Made by a program: the position numbers and the translations under genes. From JBJSXJ01 sp044235425 (GTDB lineage Bacteria; Planctomycetota; Planctomycetia; Pirellulales; Pirellulaceae): 64,000 nucleotides of DNA. Positions 32,123-42,294 of the stretch are shown piece by piece. Every line of letters begins with the position of its first letter. The first letter of the stretch is position 1. The DNA lies in assembly GCA_044235425.1 (NCBI GenBank), contig JBIIHW010000003.1, forward strand, positions 182,323 through 246,322, read 5' to 3'. Under the pieces are notes generated by a model. That model did not search any database and had not been told where the DNA came from. It saw only the letters and a list, made by a program, of their open reading frames with translations.

Positions 32123-34495
32123 TTAATCGATCACCTGATTTTGCTTCAGATAATTCTGATACTGGCGCCCTTGCGTACGCAGTTTGTTAATCAACTCAAA
32201 TTGCTCTTTACTCACCGCTGCCTGCCACTTGGCATCCGGGACTTGACTCATCTGATACATCACATAGATGTAGTCGAACTGTCCACGTCGACGTGGCGGT
32301 GGTCCTGAATCAAAAACCAACTGTACAATTTTTTCGCGTTGTTCGACTGTCAGCGGCGTATAGGATTCCATTTCGGCAACAATCAATTCAATCTTCGCCA
32401 TGTAGTGAAACTTGCGCCGATCCGTTTGCCATTCGTCATACTTCTTCAGCTGTTCTTCGGTCAAAATCAGCGGCATCGATTTGGCCAGCAGCGACTGCTC
32501 GTGGAAGAAGCCTTGTTGCAGGCGCTGCTGCAGTGGTCCGATGTCGGTCCAGATCTCATTGAACTTTTGCTGATCTTTGCGAACGAGCATGAACCGAGCA
32601 CGAACTCGTTCCACCTGCTGCTGAAAACGTTGCACATCGCCACGTCCACAAAGTTCGAGCTTGCGTAGCTGATCGTCATTCAGAGCGAAGAATTTACGCA
32701 TGGAGTCGACGAAGACTTGCAGCTGATCGTCGATGCGTTTCTTGGCCTGATCGCGTCCCCCGGTGTTGTTGTAGATCCACATGTCAAAGTTCTCAACACC
32801 AATCTCGAAGACCGCTTGGGCGCGGGCAACGGCCTGCTGCTGTGCATCCATCGCCTCGTCGTCTTCTTCTTGCTCCTGCTGCTCTAGCTCCGCTACGGGC
32901 TCGACATTGACAAACTCCTCCACATCCGCGTCGACGTTGATCAGTTCGCCGTCCGCATTCTGGAAGTGCACCCGATGTACTCCGTCGATGCCTGCAATCG
33001 TGCCAGCCAGCTCGGCAACGGTCATTCCCAGTTGTTGTGCCAAACTGCTGATCATCTCCCGGTGCACTGGCTCGTCGTCTTCCGCCAGCCAGAAATCCCC
33101 TGCCACGTCCTCCATCGGATCCAGGAACATGTCGTCCACAACGACCACATCCTCCTCTTCCTCTTCGACGGCGCCTGCGGCAACACCTTCTGGTAAGGCG
33201 ACGCCCTCCAAGACTGCCACGGCAGGTCCGAGCACTTGGATTTGTGCCACGACGGCAACCTCAGCGGCAGGCTTATCCACCGGTTGCTCTTGGGCCTCTG
33301 CCCTCAGTTCTGCTTTTGGTTCTGCTTTTGGTTTGTCGTCTTTGTTGTTTTCCTCTGGCCGTGTCTCTTCCTTCTGCGTCTCTTCCTTGCGCTGTTCTTC
33401 CTTGCGTTTTTCTTCCTTGCGTTTTTCTTCCTGACGCTGCTCCTTCGCCGCGCCCTCTTCCTTATCGTTTTCGTTGGGCTCTTCAGGCTCCACGTTACCG
33501 ACCATGCCGGCTAAGAAACCGCCCCAGCCCCAATTACTCAGGTCGACCTTGGGGAATTGTGCCCAAACCTGTCGCTGTCGCTCTGTCAGTACAGCCGCCA
33601 ACGGTTCGTTAGGAATGTTGGGATAGTTTGATCCATTGTCGTGCAGATAGAACTGCAGATTGCGATGCCAGCTGGGGTTCCAGTTTTTATCGAGCACCTC
33701 TGTCATTTTGTCGCGCTGCTCGCGAGACAAATAGAGATCGTGATCCATCTTCGCGACGATGCAGAGAATTGCCGCCCGCTTGCGACTTGCCTCGCGTCGC
33801 TGCATCGCGGCTTCCAGCCGTTGGAACTGTTCGGGCGATAACTCCTCGCGGGTAAGCTTGATAATCTCTTGATTGAAAATGCCTTGCGGGTCTGGCTGTT
33901 TGTCGGTCTGCGGATTCCAGCGACCGGTCTGCATTTTCTTCTGCCATTCGACCATCGCCGTGACACTAACCTTCAGAGCCTGTTTGCCACGCTGCTGAAT
34001 CTTTTTCGTTTGCTCGTCGCTCGGCTGAGCTGATTGCTTGAGCAGATTCATATGCCCGGAGAGCATGGGCCGGAACTGCTGAGTGAAATGAACTTCGAGC
34101 TGCTTCCATTGCTCGCGCTGGGCCTCTATTTCCTCCTTGTTCATCTCCTCCTTGTTCATCTCCTCCTTTTCAGCCGGAACGTCATCGGCCGCTTCGACCG
34201 CTTCTTCCACTTGGACTTGAACCGCGCCCGGCTGCACTCCAAACACCTGGATCACGCGGCGGAACACTTGACCCAGTGGCTGTTCTTGCGCGAAAAGCTC
34301 AACCGGAAACAGAGCGAGTGCGATAAGTAGGATCCCGGACACGCAGCTCAGCGTCCGCGGCGGTCGAGTGCGAGCAAGCCCGGACGCTAACCAACCCAAT
34401 TGCGTTAGCTGCCGCTGATGCTGCTGACTCAGCGCTGGCCGTAGCCGACGCGGACGATCGACGCTCAATCCAGAACGTGAACCTTGGACTTGCAT
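32123..34495 (-). CDS. Exported acidic protein with a duplicated helical domain
   Basis: 790 residues, no family recognised. A basic N-terminus of about 45 residues precedes a hydrophobic signal segment (about 49-69, CVSGILLIALALFPVELFAQ). Two similar helical domains follow. The first (about 110-340) includes ILCIVAKMDHDLYLSREQRD, KMTEVLDKNWNPSW and LAAVLTERQRQVW. The second (about 560-785) includes AKIELIVAEMESYTPLTVEQ, REKIVQLVFDSGPPPR and QAAVSKEQFELI. Between them lie a K/E/R-rich repeat (KEEKRKEEQRKEET) and a very acidic Val/Glu/Asp stretch (about 430-475 and 520-550). The LTxEQRxK words recall CpxP/Spy-type LTxxQ proteins, but this is only a resemblance. 17 bases after the DUF4175-like gene, so part of the MoxR cluster. 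The antisense Ser-rich open frame is a shadow of the acidic linker. Confidence 0.8.
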   Translation of the reverse strand: MQVQGSRSGLSVDRPRRLRPALSQQHQRQLTQLGWLASGLARTRPPRTLSCVSGILLIALALFPVELFAQEQPLGQVFRRVIQVFGVQPGAVQVQVEEAVEAADDVPAEKEEMNKEEMNKEEIEAQREQWKQLEVHFTQQFRPMLSGHMNLLKQSAQPSDEQTKKIQQRGKQALKVSVTAMVEWQKKMQTGRWNPQTDKQPDPQGIFNQEIIKLTREELSPEQFQRLEAAMQRREASRKRAAILCIVAKMDHDLYLSREQRDKMTEVLDKNWNPSWHRNLQFYLHDNGSNYPNIPNEPLAAVLTERQRQVWAQFPKVDLSNWGWGGFLAGMVGNVEPEEPNENDKEEGAAKEQRQEEKRKEEKRKEEQRKEETQKEETRPEENNKDDKPKAEPKAELRAEAQEQPVDKPAAEVAVVAQIQVLGPAVAVLEGVALPEGVAAGAVEEEEEDVVVVDDMFLDPMEDVAGDFWLAEDDEPVHREMISSLAQQLGMTVAELAGTIAGIDGVHRVHFQNADGELINVDADVEEFVNVEPVAELEQQEQEEDDEAMDAQQQAVARAQAVFEIGVENFDMWIYNNTGGRDQAKKRIDDQLQVFVDSMRKFFALNDDQLRKLELCGRGDVQRFQQQVERVRARFMLVRKDQQKFNEIWTDIGPLQQRLQQGFFHEQSLLAKSMPLILTEEQLKKYDEWQTDRRKFHYMAKIELIVAEMESYTPLTVEQREKIVQLVFDSGPPPRRRGQFDYIYVMYQMSQVPDAKWQAAVSKEQFELINKLRTQGRQYQNYLKQNQVID

Positions 34496-34512
34496 AGTGG
34501 AGCCCCGTCTGA

Positions 34513-37500
34513 CTATTGGTTCGAGGAGCGCTTGACGCCTTCGATGCGATTGAAGTACTCATCCAAGCCGGCGCGAAATTCCTCGGGAAGTTTCGGGCCG
34601 GTTTCACCCGTGGTTTGAGCGGTGCCGCGATCTTCACGCACTTCGCGTTCGTTCTTGCCGCGGCCGATCAGCGCCAGGGCGGAATCGGAGGTCGTGCCAC
34701 GACCACCGCCACCGGGAGATGCTCCACCGCCACCACCACCACCATTGGGATTGAAACGTTTCGATTGCAAAAGCAGTTCGATCACTTCTGTCTCCGCCGC
34801 GATCGCAGTTGGTCCTGTTTCCGGCGCTCCCAGAATCACACTTGCCTCACCCATCACCTGCGAGACCGCCTCGAGTAGCTGCAGTTCCTTTCCGAATTCC
34901 TCTGGTCCATCGGGCAACTGACGAATTCGCTCCGCCACTTTGTCGATGCGCACTCCCAATTCGTTTTGATCGCTCGCCAGCTTTTCACCCCGTTCTTTGT
35001 ATTCCTCTTTCTTAAGCGCCGCGCGCGACTGCTCAGCAACGCGAGTTTCCTCGCGGAGATTCATTTCGCCTTCGATGATTTTCAAGACTTCGAGGACGAT
35101 GGAGGGTGGTAAACTGCCGCGCGACTTGGATCCAGGGCAAGAACCGCTCGACGACGGCTCAACCAGATCTTCTGCCCAACGATCGAGTGTGTCGGACCAG
35201 AATTCACATTGAGCGATCGACAGGCCGCGCTGCTTGGCGATGTCGTCGGATAATTGTCGGAGACTGCCAACCACATCCTGCTGACGCATTTCATCGAGCA
35301 CGGCTTTGAAAATGGTCATGCGTCGGCGTTCAAAATAAGCCTGCATGTCATCCATGATGTTGGAGACATCCTGACTGCCTTTAAGTTCCTGCTGTGATAG
35401 TTCGGAGGTGAGCTTCACGATTTGCTCGCGCTTGGGATCCGCGGCAGGTTTGGCTGCTGGTTTATCACCGGGCGCGGTCGTCGTAGCTTCCGGATCGGTG
35501 GTCGCGGGTGCTTGATCGGGACCGAGAGCGGGTCGCACTCCAGCTAATCGCCCAGGTCGTACCGGGTTGCCATTGGCATCCACCAGGCGCGGTTTAGGCT
35601 CTGGTTTGTGAGTGCCAAACGCGGAGTTGATGGTGGAACCTAAACGTCCAGCAATGCCGTTCTGCATGCGCGAGGCAGCTTTCAAACGTTTCACCAGCGT
35701 GGTGCCTTCCAGGTTGGCGAGCACCTTATTGAGCTCTTCGGAGATCTTATCGAATTCGGCCAGCAGATCTTGCTGAGCGGCAAGTGCTTCGTCTAGTTTT
35801 TGGCCGGCTGGTGGTTGGTCGCCGGACTTGCCGCCTCCCACCAAATTCGTGCTCGGCAAACCTAAACTCGGCTTACTTGAACCACCGCCCGATTTCTTCT
35901 CCTCCTCTTTTTTCAGATCTTTGTTGGGGTCGAGCTGAGTGGACTCCACATCTTGAATATTGGGAACGCCAGGTTTTTTCTGTTCCTCTTTTGGATCTTT
36001 CTGATCACCACTGCCAGCGCCTCCCGCTCGGTTCTGACCGGCCGTGCGATTATCCTCGCTCGGCTTCGACTCACCGCCTTTCCCGTTCGCTGGCTGCGGT
36101 TCGCCCGACTGCGGCTTATCACCCGACGACTCGCCCTGGGATGGTTTTCCCGCTGAGGGCTTACCAGCGGACGGCTGCCCTTTGCTGGGATCGCCCTTGG
36201 AAGCCTGACCGTTTTGCGGCGCCTCGGCAGCTTGCTTGAGCAGATCGGCAACCGACGGCATACGCTCGTCGGAAATTCCCTTTAAGAGCTGCAGCATCTC
36301 GGCCCACTTTTCCAGGTGACCGACGCCAAATTCGGGATTCCGAGTGGCCTGACGAACGAGTTCCTCGCCGGCATCCACCAAACTTTCCAGTCGGCGACCA
36401 TTGGCTCGTTCGGCTGCCGACTGAGCATCCAGACGACGTCGAGTGCTTGGGTCATCAAGTTCTTCGGGGGAGAGTTCGCGGAGCTGTTTGTTGGTTTCGT
36501 AAAGCTGGAGTTCGCGGTCGCGTACTTCCAGCGATTGGCGATGCCACTTGTTGAGTTGCTCGGTGATCCAGATGGCATGATCTTCGGGACTGAGCACGTA
36601 CAACGTGAAGGCAGGTGAGTAACTACGTGGTCGACCGGGAAAGTAGTCTTCGACAAAGAGGCGGACTTGTAAGGGCTGTGGGTCGATGCCGAGTGACTTG
36701 GCAGAAAACGTGCCGGTAAGGTCGAGTGATTCTTTGTCGCTTCCGCCTGCGGCGAGAATGCGTTCACCCTGCGCCGGTTTGTTGACGGTCGTTTCATCCA
36801 GGCCACGCCATTCAATCCCGACTCGCTTCACACCGAAATCGTCCTGGGCGCGAACGCTGAACGTCAGTTGCTCAGAGTCTAAGACCACCTTTTGTCGCGG
36901 CAATCCTTCGCTCGACAGCGACGGAGCTTCATCATCGCGTCCGTTGACACTCAGCTGAAACGGTTCTTTGCCGGAGAGTCCGAATTGATCGCGCCATTCG
37001 AACTGTAGTTTTGCGGCTCCATCCACTGCCGACTGCGGACTGGGGATGTCGCTACCCTTGGGCTGAGCTGGTTGTCCATTGACCTGAGCGCTCGTTAAGT
37101 CGCGGTTAGCGGTGGCTGTGAACTCCACTCGACTGCCCTTCACCAGCGTGACGCTGCCACCACGAACATCTTTCACCAGTGGCTCGCTGCGTTCCAAATA
37201 AGCGGGCAATTCCACGGCAGCTTTCACCGCGGTGAGTTCAGGTCGCAGGGTGGGATCCAGGCGAACGACCGTCGACAGATCACCCACGCGCAGCTGCAGC
37301 GGCATCTCATCAATCTGTCCGTTCAGATCGAAATGGTAGCGACCTTCATGCAAGCGAGCGGTGATGGGTGGTTGACCGGGCAGCGTGAGCTGAGCGGTTG
37401 CAGGTCGCCAAGCTGCTGATTCGCTGAGCTGTACACCCAGCTGGAACGGCTCGCCGTACGCGACGATGAGTTCTGGGGGAAGTGCTTCGATCTGGGCGAA

Positions 37501-38082
37501 TGTATAACGCGGTGTGTTGCTCCAAGGATTCAAAAAGCGTTGCCAGGCATTGACGGCAGCGCTGGAGGAAAAGAGCCAGAGGGCTGCGCAAGCTACCACC
37601 GCTAGTGCAGCGGTGATGGCTCGGTGCCGATGGCGCGGCTGAGGCACGGCGTCGCGGAAGTCGCGACCTTGAGCTCGTTCGGCGACTTGTGCAATCGCCG
37701 CTTCGCACAGGCGCCGGGAGCGGGCTTGTTCACTATCGCTATGGGCTAGTTCAATCACACCCAGTAATTGATCGCCAATGCTGGGATGTTTCCAAGTCAG
37801 CAGTCGAGCGAGTTGGTCGAGATGACGGCGACGATAAATCCAGCGATGCACGGCGAGCGGGACGAGGGCACAGCCGACAACGGCGGTAATCAGCAGCAGG
37901 CCGCGCAGCCAAGCTGGCGTATCGAAGATGCGGTCGAGAGCATAACTGGCCAGGTAGGCCAGGCCCACACCGAGGATAGCTCCAGCCACTGCTTCGACGG
38001 TCTTCACCGTCCAGAGATGGCGGCGAAACTGCAACAGCTGAGCCCGTAAACTATCCGGTAACGTCAGTCGTTCCGTGCGCAT
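34513..38082 (-). CDS. Very large two-TM envelope protein (DUF4175-like)
   Basis: 1189 residues. Two membrane segments near the N-terminus (about 30-60 and 65-90), a third around 165-185 (AITAALAVVACAALWLFSSSA), then a long extracytoplasmic part with Ig-like beta domains (about 190-510; includes VFTATANRD- and VRAQDDFGVKRVGIEWRG-type strands). A coiled-coil region (about 530-650) is followed by a low-complexity Gly/Ser/Pro/Lys/Gln linker (about 655-790) and charged helices to a Gly-rich tail (GGGGGGGASPGGGG near 1130). The layout resembles DUF4175/TIGR02302 proteins. Start ATG 38082 is chosen for its AAGGAAG 7 nt upstream over GTG 38103. 25 bases downstream of the VWA gene; part of the MoxR cluster. 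Confidence 0.82.
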   Translation of the reverse strand: MRTERLTLPDSLRAQLLQFRRHLWTVKTVEAVAGAILGVGLAYLASYALDRIFDTPAWLRGLLLITAVVGCALVPLAVHRWIYRRRHLDQLARLLTWKHPSIGDQLLGVIELAHSDSEQARSRRLCEAAIAQVAERAQGRDFRDAVPQPRHRHRAITAALAVVACAALWLFSSSAAVNAWQRFLNPWSNTPRYTFAQIEALPPELIVAYGEPFQLGVQLSESAAWRPATAQLTLPGQPPITARLHEGRYHFDLNGQIDEMPLQLRVGDLSTVVRLDPTLRPELTAVKAAVELPAYLERSEPLVKDVRGGSVTLVKGSRVEFTATANRDLTSAQVNGQPAQPKGSDIPSPQSAVDGAAKLQFEWRDQFGLSGKEPFQLSVNGRDDEAPSLSSEGLPRQKVVLDSEQLTFSVRAQDDFGVKRVGIEWRGLDETTVNKPAQGERILAAGGSDKESLDLTGTFSAKSLGIDPQPLQVRLFVEDYFPGRPRSYSPAFTLYVLSPEDHAIWITEQLNKWHRQSLEVRDRELQLYETNKQLRELSPEELDDPSTRRRLDAQSAAERANGRRLESLVDAGEELVRQATRNPEFGVGHLEKWAEMLQLLKGISDERMPSVADLLKQAAEAPQNGQASKGDPSKGQPSAGKPSAGKPSQGESSGDKPQSGEPQPANGKGGESKPSEDNRTAGQNRAGGAGSGDQKDPKEEQKKPGVPNIQDVESTQLDPNKDLKKEEEKKSGGGSSKPSLGLPSTNLVGGGKSGDQPPAGQKLDEALAAQQDLLAEFDKISEELNKVLANLEGTTLVKRLKAASRMQNGIAGRLGSTINSAFGTHKPEPKPRLVDANGNPVRPGRLAGVRPALGPDQAPATTDPEATTTAPGDKPAAKPAADPKREQIVKLTSELSQQELKGSQDVSNIMDDMQAYFERRRMTIFKAVLDEMRQQDVVGSLRQLSDDIAKQRGLSIAQCEFWSDTLDRWAEDLVEPSSSGSCPGSKSRGSLPPSIVLEVLKIIEGEMNLREETRVAEQSRAALKKEEYKERGEKLASDQNELGVRIDKVAERIRQLPDGPEEFGKELQLLEAVSQVMGEASVILGAPETGPTAIAAETEVIELLLQSKRFNPNGGGGGGGASPGGGGRGTTSDSALALIGRGKNEREVREDRGTAQTTGETGPKLPEEFRAGLDEYFNRIEGVKRSSNQ

Positions 38083-38107
38083 GATCAGGCTTCCTTCCGT
38101 CACGAAC

Positions 38108-40309
38108 TTAAATCAGACCAACTACTTTTCGTCCCACCCAAAACAGACCTAGCAAGAAGATCAAGAGTCCACCGACCAGTGGATGGCTCCATAACTGCAA
38201 TCGTCGTACCATCGGTGGCGGCTCCGTCAAATTCGCCAACGAGTTGATAATTTCGTCGGCCTTATCAACGCTTACCATTCGACCGCGTGTAACACGTGCG
38301 ATTTCGTCCAGCACTTCGGGTCGAGCGGGTCGACCAACTCGCTCGGCATCGCCACCTTGCACGAAAAACGAAGCGTTCAAAGTTGCTCCCGTCTGACGGC
38401 AGGCCAGCAGCACCTCATGTTTACCCGGCTCGGCCGTCGTGTAGGAACCATTAAAGACACCCCATTCGTCGCCCGTGGAGGTCAATCGCACGAGTTCGGT
38501 TTTGCCGGACGGCGCCGTGACCTTGGCGGTTACCTCACCTTGAGTGAGCGGTTCGCCACCCCGATCCATGACATTGGCGTGCAGCGCGACCGTCTGCCGG
38601 ACCTGCGGTTGATCAGGCGAGTAGTATAGCCGCATCGTTTCACCCTTCGCCATGTTTCGTTGGTAGGCCATCCAGCGCACCACCTGTCCCCAGAACCGAT
38701 AGTGGTATTTGTCCTCGACACCTTTTCGCCAACGCCAGGCACCATCGGTGCCCATAAAGAGCACCTTTCCGGCTCCAAAAGTGCGTGTGACCAAGAGCGG
38801 CAAGCGGCCAAATTCGTTCGTTATATCTTTATGGACACTTAATACTTCCGTGCCCGCCTTGGCTCGTACGACCGGTGCGTACCACTGAAAGCCGGGCAGA
38901 TCTTCCCAAACTTCGAGATTGTCGTCTTGAGTGTCAGCGAGCTTGGTTAGCAGGCTGCGGCGGCCGGTTTCGGTGAGTTCAAAATGGCCGGGCGTACGCG
39001 ACCCCCAGCCCTCGGGTTGGCCCTCGTCCAGCACCACGGGATAGAGCTCGGCTAAAGCCGTATCCATCAGGGACAACTGCCGCCCCTGCCAGCCAGGCAT
39101 GAACACGAGCCCACTGGCTTGATGCTCCACCAGTCCCTTCAGCAAGCGGCACTGCTCGACGGTGAGCTGGTTGGCATCGGTGCCGACATCGCCCAAAAAC
39201 ACCACGTCGTACCTCGACAAGTCATCCAGGCCATCCGGAAACTTGGCGATGTAATCCTTGTTTCCACCACCCACCTTACTCAGTCCGGGATGGAAGAGCA
39301 GACAGGACACTTCGACGCCGGGATCACGCGACAACGCATTTCTTAAGTAGCGATACTCCCAGCGCGGATACGATTCCACGACCAGCACCTGCAGCTTCTC
39401 TTGCCGAATCGCGATGGGCGCGGTGAGTTCGTTATTGTCGGTGATGGTTTCTTCGGGGTGTTTGGGGACCGTTAACGTCAACGTGAAATCACCCGTCTCG
39501 GTCGGCTTCCAGATCAGCCACTCGCGCGTGCGACTCATCGGGGCGACTCGCACTTCCTTCGTGACTTCCGAACCGTCACTTGCCTTCAGCACGACATTCG
39601 TGACGTACTCGCGCGGCAGCGCACTATCGATCGTGAATGGCACGCGTACTGTCTTGCCGCTGACACCGAAGGTCGGCGCGTCCAGGCTGAGCAGTTCCAC
39701 ATCGGGTAATCGTGTCGCCCGTCCAACCGGAACGGTGAAGATCGGGATACCTTTCATGCGGTAGTTGGCTGCGGCCTGAATGGGCGCCGGTCCGTTATTC
39801 CAGTCACCATCCGATGCCAACACCACTCCCACCAGATTCTTGGTCTTGTCGATGGTGTCAATCAGTGGTGCGTGCAGGTTGGAACCAGCCGCAGCATCGC
39901 TGGCACCGAGCGCTGATACCTTGACGTCAAACCGTTCCTGCAACGATTTCCAGGTCTCTTCCTTCGTCACCTTCTCGACGGATTCAAGTCGAGTCTGCAG
40001 CGGCGCATCGGCAGCAGCACCTGTGGAAACATCCCGAGTTTGCATGCTGACGGAATCATCCCACAGCACGGCGATGGTGGGGCGAGTGTCCGGGCGCTGC
40101 TCCTCGATCCACTCAGGCTGATTGAAAAGAATGGCGACTAGTATCGCCACGATTACGCGCAGCAACTCCAGCCAACCGATACTCGCTTGATATCCGCTCC
40201 GTCGCCAAGCAAACAGGGAGAGTGCGATGGTTGCGGCGACCAGCAATACGGAGAGCACGAGCGATCCGGTGGTCCAGACAAAGGTCAGCGTTCGTAAGGT
40301 TTCGTTCAT
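38108..40309 (-). CDS. Membrane protein with VWA-like and amidotransferase-like domains
   Basis: 733 residues. Two N-terminal membrane segments (about 12-34 and 44-64) and one at the C-terminus (about 708-730), so most of the chain is exposed outside. After the second segment IAVLWDDSVSMQTRD carries a D-x-S-x-S MIDAS-type motif of a VWA domain (about 78-220). Then come Ig-like strands (about 225-310) and a class I glutamine-amidotransferase-like fold (about 315-560; LQVLVVESYPRWEYRYLRNAL, FLGDVGTD and LVFMPGWQG) without an evident catalytic Cys-His-Glu triad. Planctomycete MoxR clusters commonly hold this protein type. It overlaps the upstream BatA-like gene by 4 nt (ATGA), indicating translational coupling. 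Confidence 0.88.
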   Translation of the reverse strand: MNETLRTLTFVWTTGSLVLSVLLVAATIALSLFAWRRSGYQASIGWLELLRVIVAILVAILFNQPEWIEEQRPDTRPTIAVLWDDSVSMQTRDVSTGAAADAPLQTRLESVEKVTKEETWKSLQERFDVKVSALGASDAAAGSNLHAPLIDTIDKTKNLVGVVLASDGDWNNGPAPIQAAANYRMKGIPIFTVPVGRATRLPDVELLSLDAPTFGVSGKTVRVPFTIDSALPREYVTNVVLKASDGSEVTKEVRVAPMSRTREWLIWKPTETGDFTLTLTVPKHPEETITDNNELTAPIAIRQEKLQVLVVESYPRWEYRYLRNALSRDPGVEVSCLLFHPGLSKVGGGNKDYIAKFPDGLDDLSRYDVVFLGDVGTDANQLTVEQCRLLKGLVEHQASGLVFMPGWQGRQLSLMDTALAELYPVVLDEGQPEGWGSRTPGHFELTETGRRSLLTKLADTQDDNLEVWEDLPGFQWYAPVVRAKAGTEVLSVHKDITNEFGRLPLLVTRTFGAGKVLFMGTDGAWRWRKGVEDKYHYRFWGQVVRWMAYQRNMAKGETMRLYYSPDQPQVRQTVALHANVMDRGGEPLTQGEVTAKVTAPSGKTELVRLTSTGDEWGVFNGSYTTAEPGKHEVLLACRQTGATLNASFFVQGGDAERVGRPARPEVLDEIARVTRGRMVSVDKADEIINSLANLTEPPPMVRRLQLWSHPLVGGLLIFLLGLFWVGRKVVGLI

Positions 40310-42294
40310 GAAGTCGCTCCGGCTGGCTTGGGAGCGATCTTGGGAATGCAGAGGGCTGCTTCTCCTACGAGTGCAATCATCATGACGAGCAGAAAGGATC
40401 GCCAGATTTCCTGCACGAGCGTGGCAAAGCTACTCGCGCGATCATCCACTCGGCTGAAATCCAAGCCGGTGAAGAGTGATTTCAAATCAGCATCTTCGAC
40501 GATGCGCGGTTCATCTTCTTTTGCGGGACGATTGACGGCGACAAGCAGCGGACCCTCCGAGTAGACTCCGCGCTGGTAGGCATAATCCGTGGAGATCGAC
40601 TCATCGGGACCAGCGACCCGTGTCCAGGTCGACACATCACCAAGCCCGGTGAGATCGCCCGCCGCGATGTCTCGGGTGTCTCCTAGAACAGCGGCACCGG
40701 CCATGAGCGCTCGCTGAATCATGACGTACAAGACGATGCCATTGGCTGTGAAGGTTGAGTCGCGTCCGGCCGTGGTGGTACTGACAAAATAAATCCCGCC
40801 GCGATCTGTCGGCAACCGACCCACGAGAGGCTTGCCACCTTTAAGGCTTGCCAGTGGTAGCAGATCTCCGGAAAGCTCGCAGAGTCGTCGTACTTTCAGT
40901 TCACCTAAGGGCAGTGCCGAGCCATCTTTTGTGTTGGCCAAAATGTCCTGGTCGCCGCGCCACGACTCCACCCCTAACTCATTTACCGACTCTTCCCAAT
41001 TCTTCCAGCGAATCCCAGCGAACTCCTCGCTACCGGGGGTGTCCGGTGGGAAGAACAGGATTTGGCCACCACGTTCCACCAGGGTGTTCAGAGCCGCTGC
41101 CGTCTCGCCGGCTGGTAAGGCCGACTGCCAGAGGACGAGTGCCACGGCAGACCAATCAACGCTGGCCAGCTGATCGGGTCCGAGCACCTCCACATTACCA
41201 GCCAGCGATGGATCGGGCGCGATACCAGCAGCGGCTTGAAGTGCGGTCGTAGCCGCCGCTTGATCGGTCACCAGAATTGTCTGTCGAGGTGGTGGTGGCG
41301 AGAAAACAAAATAGGATTCGTTGTCCGCAGGATTGCCGTCTGTCGGCAAGGAGACTCGGCCCCAACCACGTTCTTGCGTGGCGTCGAGTGGCACGGGATG
41401 ATCGCGCAGTTCATAGCGATCACCGGCGAATTCCACTTTAAGTTCCGAGCTCGCGCCTTCAATTTCGATCCGCAGCGGCACGGTGGTGGTGGTATCGACG
41501 GCTTGATCGCGGGTGATGACGAGTGACAGGAGCAGTTCGGCACCTTTGGCCGTACGTTGCCTGCGCACCCCTGTCACCCGAACGGCCACATTATCAGCGG
41601 CTCGATCAGCATAGGCGAGCAGGTGAAAGCGAATCGCCTGGGGGAATTCCAGGAACGCACTCCGCAGTCCATCCCAGCGACCGCCCTGTTCGTCCCAATC
41701 GTTGCGTCGCAGGTCGGAAGCGATCCAAATCTCGGTTCGACCTGTTTTGTTTTCACGAATATATTGTCGAGCCGCATCGAGCAGAGCGGGAATGTCAGCC
41801 GCTGCACTCGTCGGATCTGCCTCGGGCACGCGCAATAAATCTTCGGGTTTTTCTAGTTCGTGAGCGGTGCGAGTTTGGCTGTCGATCAAGATCCAGCGGT
41901 TTGATCGCAGCAGTCGAAAGGTGGACGACAACTGTTCCACCGCCGCTCGCAGCTTCGACCGACTTGCTCCCGGCTCCTGCTGGCTCATGCTCGACGATCG
42001 ATCCAGCAGCACAATCGTCGTATCAATTCGACTTCCCGCGGTCAGCCCCAACCAGCCGCTGGCCAGCGGTCGACTGAGAGCGAAGATGAGTCCCATGAGG
42101 GCGAGCACTCGCAGGGCGAGGATGAGCCATTGTCGCAGGCGAGCATAACCGCGTGCCATGCGATTGGCGGCGAGCAGAAACATCATGGCGCCCCAGCGCA
42201 CCGTCTGGAAACGACGCTGGTTGATGAGGTGAATGATGATTGGCAGCGCGGCGAGTGGCAAAGCGGCCAGGATCAGCGGTTGAAGTACACTCAC
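40306..42294 (-). CDS. BatA-like membrane protein with VWA domain
   Basis: 662 residues. The N-terminal double-membrane module of the BatA family is clear: LILAALPLAALPIIIHLINQ followed by RRFQTVRWGAMMFLL and a second segment around residues 57-78. A VWA domain follows with TTIVLLDRSSSMSQQEP (MIDAS D-x-S-x-S) at about 95, and a C-terminal membrane segment (about 635-655, LLVMMIALVGEAALCI). VWA domains of this group work with MoxR AAA ATPases, probably in folding or activation of envelope protein complexes. Its ATG overlaps the DUF58 stop (ATGA) and its own stop overlaps the next start, so three genes in a row are coupled. Confidence 0.9.
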   Translation of the reverse strand: MSVLQPLILAALPLAALPIIIHLINQRRFQTVRWGAMMFLLAANRMARGYARLRQWLILALRVLALMGLIFALSRPLASGWLGLTAGSRIDTTIVLLDRSSSMSQQEPGASRSKLRAAVEQLSSTFRLLRSNRWILIDSQTRTAHELEKPEDLLRVPEADPTSAAADIPALLDAARQYIRENKTGRTEIWIASDLRRNDWDEQGGRWDGLRSAFLEFPQAIRFHLLAYADRAADNVAVRVTGVRRQRTAKGAELLLSLVITRDQAVDTTTTVPLRIEIEGASSELKVEFAGDRYELRDHPVPLDATQERGWGRVSLPTDGNPADNESYFVFSPPPPRQTILVTDQAAATTALQAAAGIAPDPSLAGNVEVLGPDQLASVDWSAVALVLWQSALPAGETAAALNTLVERGGQILFFPPDTPGSEEFAGIRWKNWEESVNELGVESWRGDQDILANTKDGSALPLGELKVRRLCELSGDLLPLASLKGGKPLVGRLPTDRGGIYFVSTTTAGRDSTFTANGIVLYVMIQRALMAGAAVLGDTRDIAAGDLTGLGDVSTWTRVAGPDESISTDYAYQRGVYSEGPLLVAVNRPAKEDEPRIVEDADLKSLFTGLDFSRVDDRASSFATLVQEIWRSFLLVMMIALVGEAALCIPKIAPKPAGATS

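Noticed and set aside
32781..33434. 217-codon plus-strand frame rich in Ser
   Set aside because: Antisense shadow of the acidic Glu/Asp/Val linker of the 32123-34495 gene; composition explained by that.
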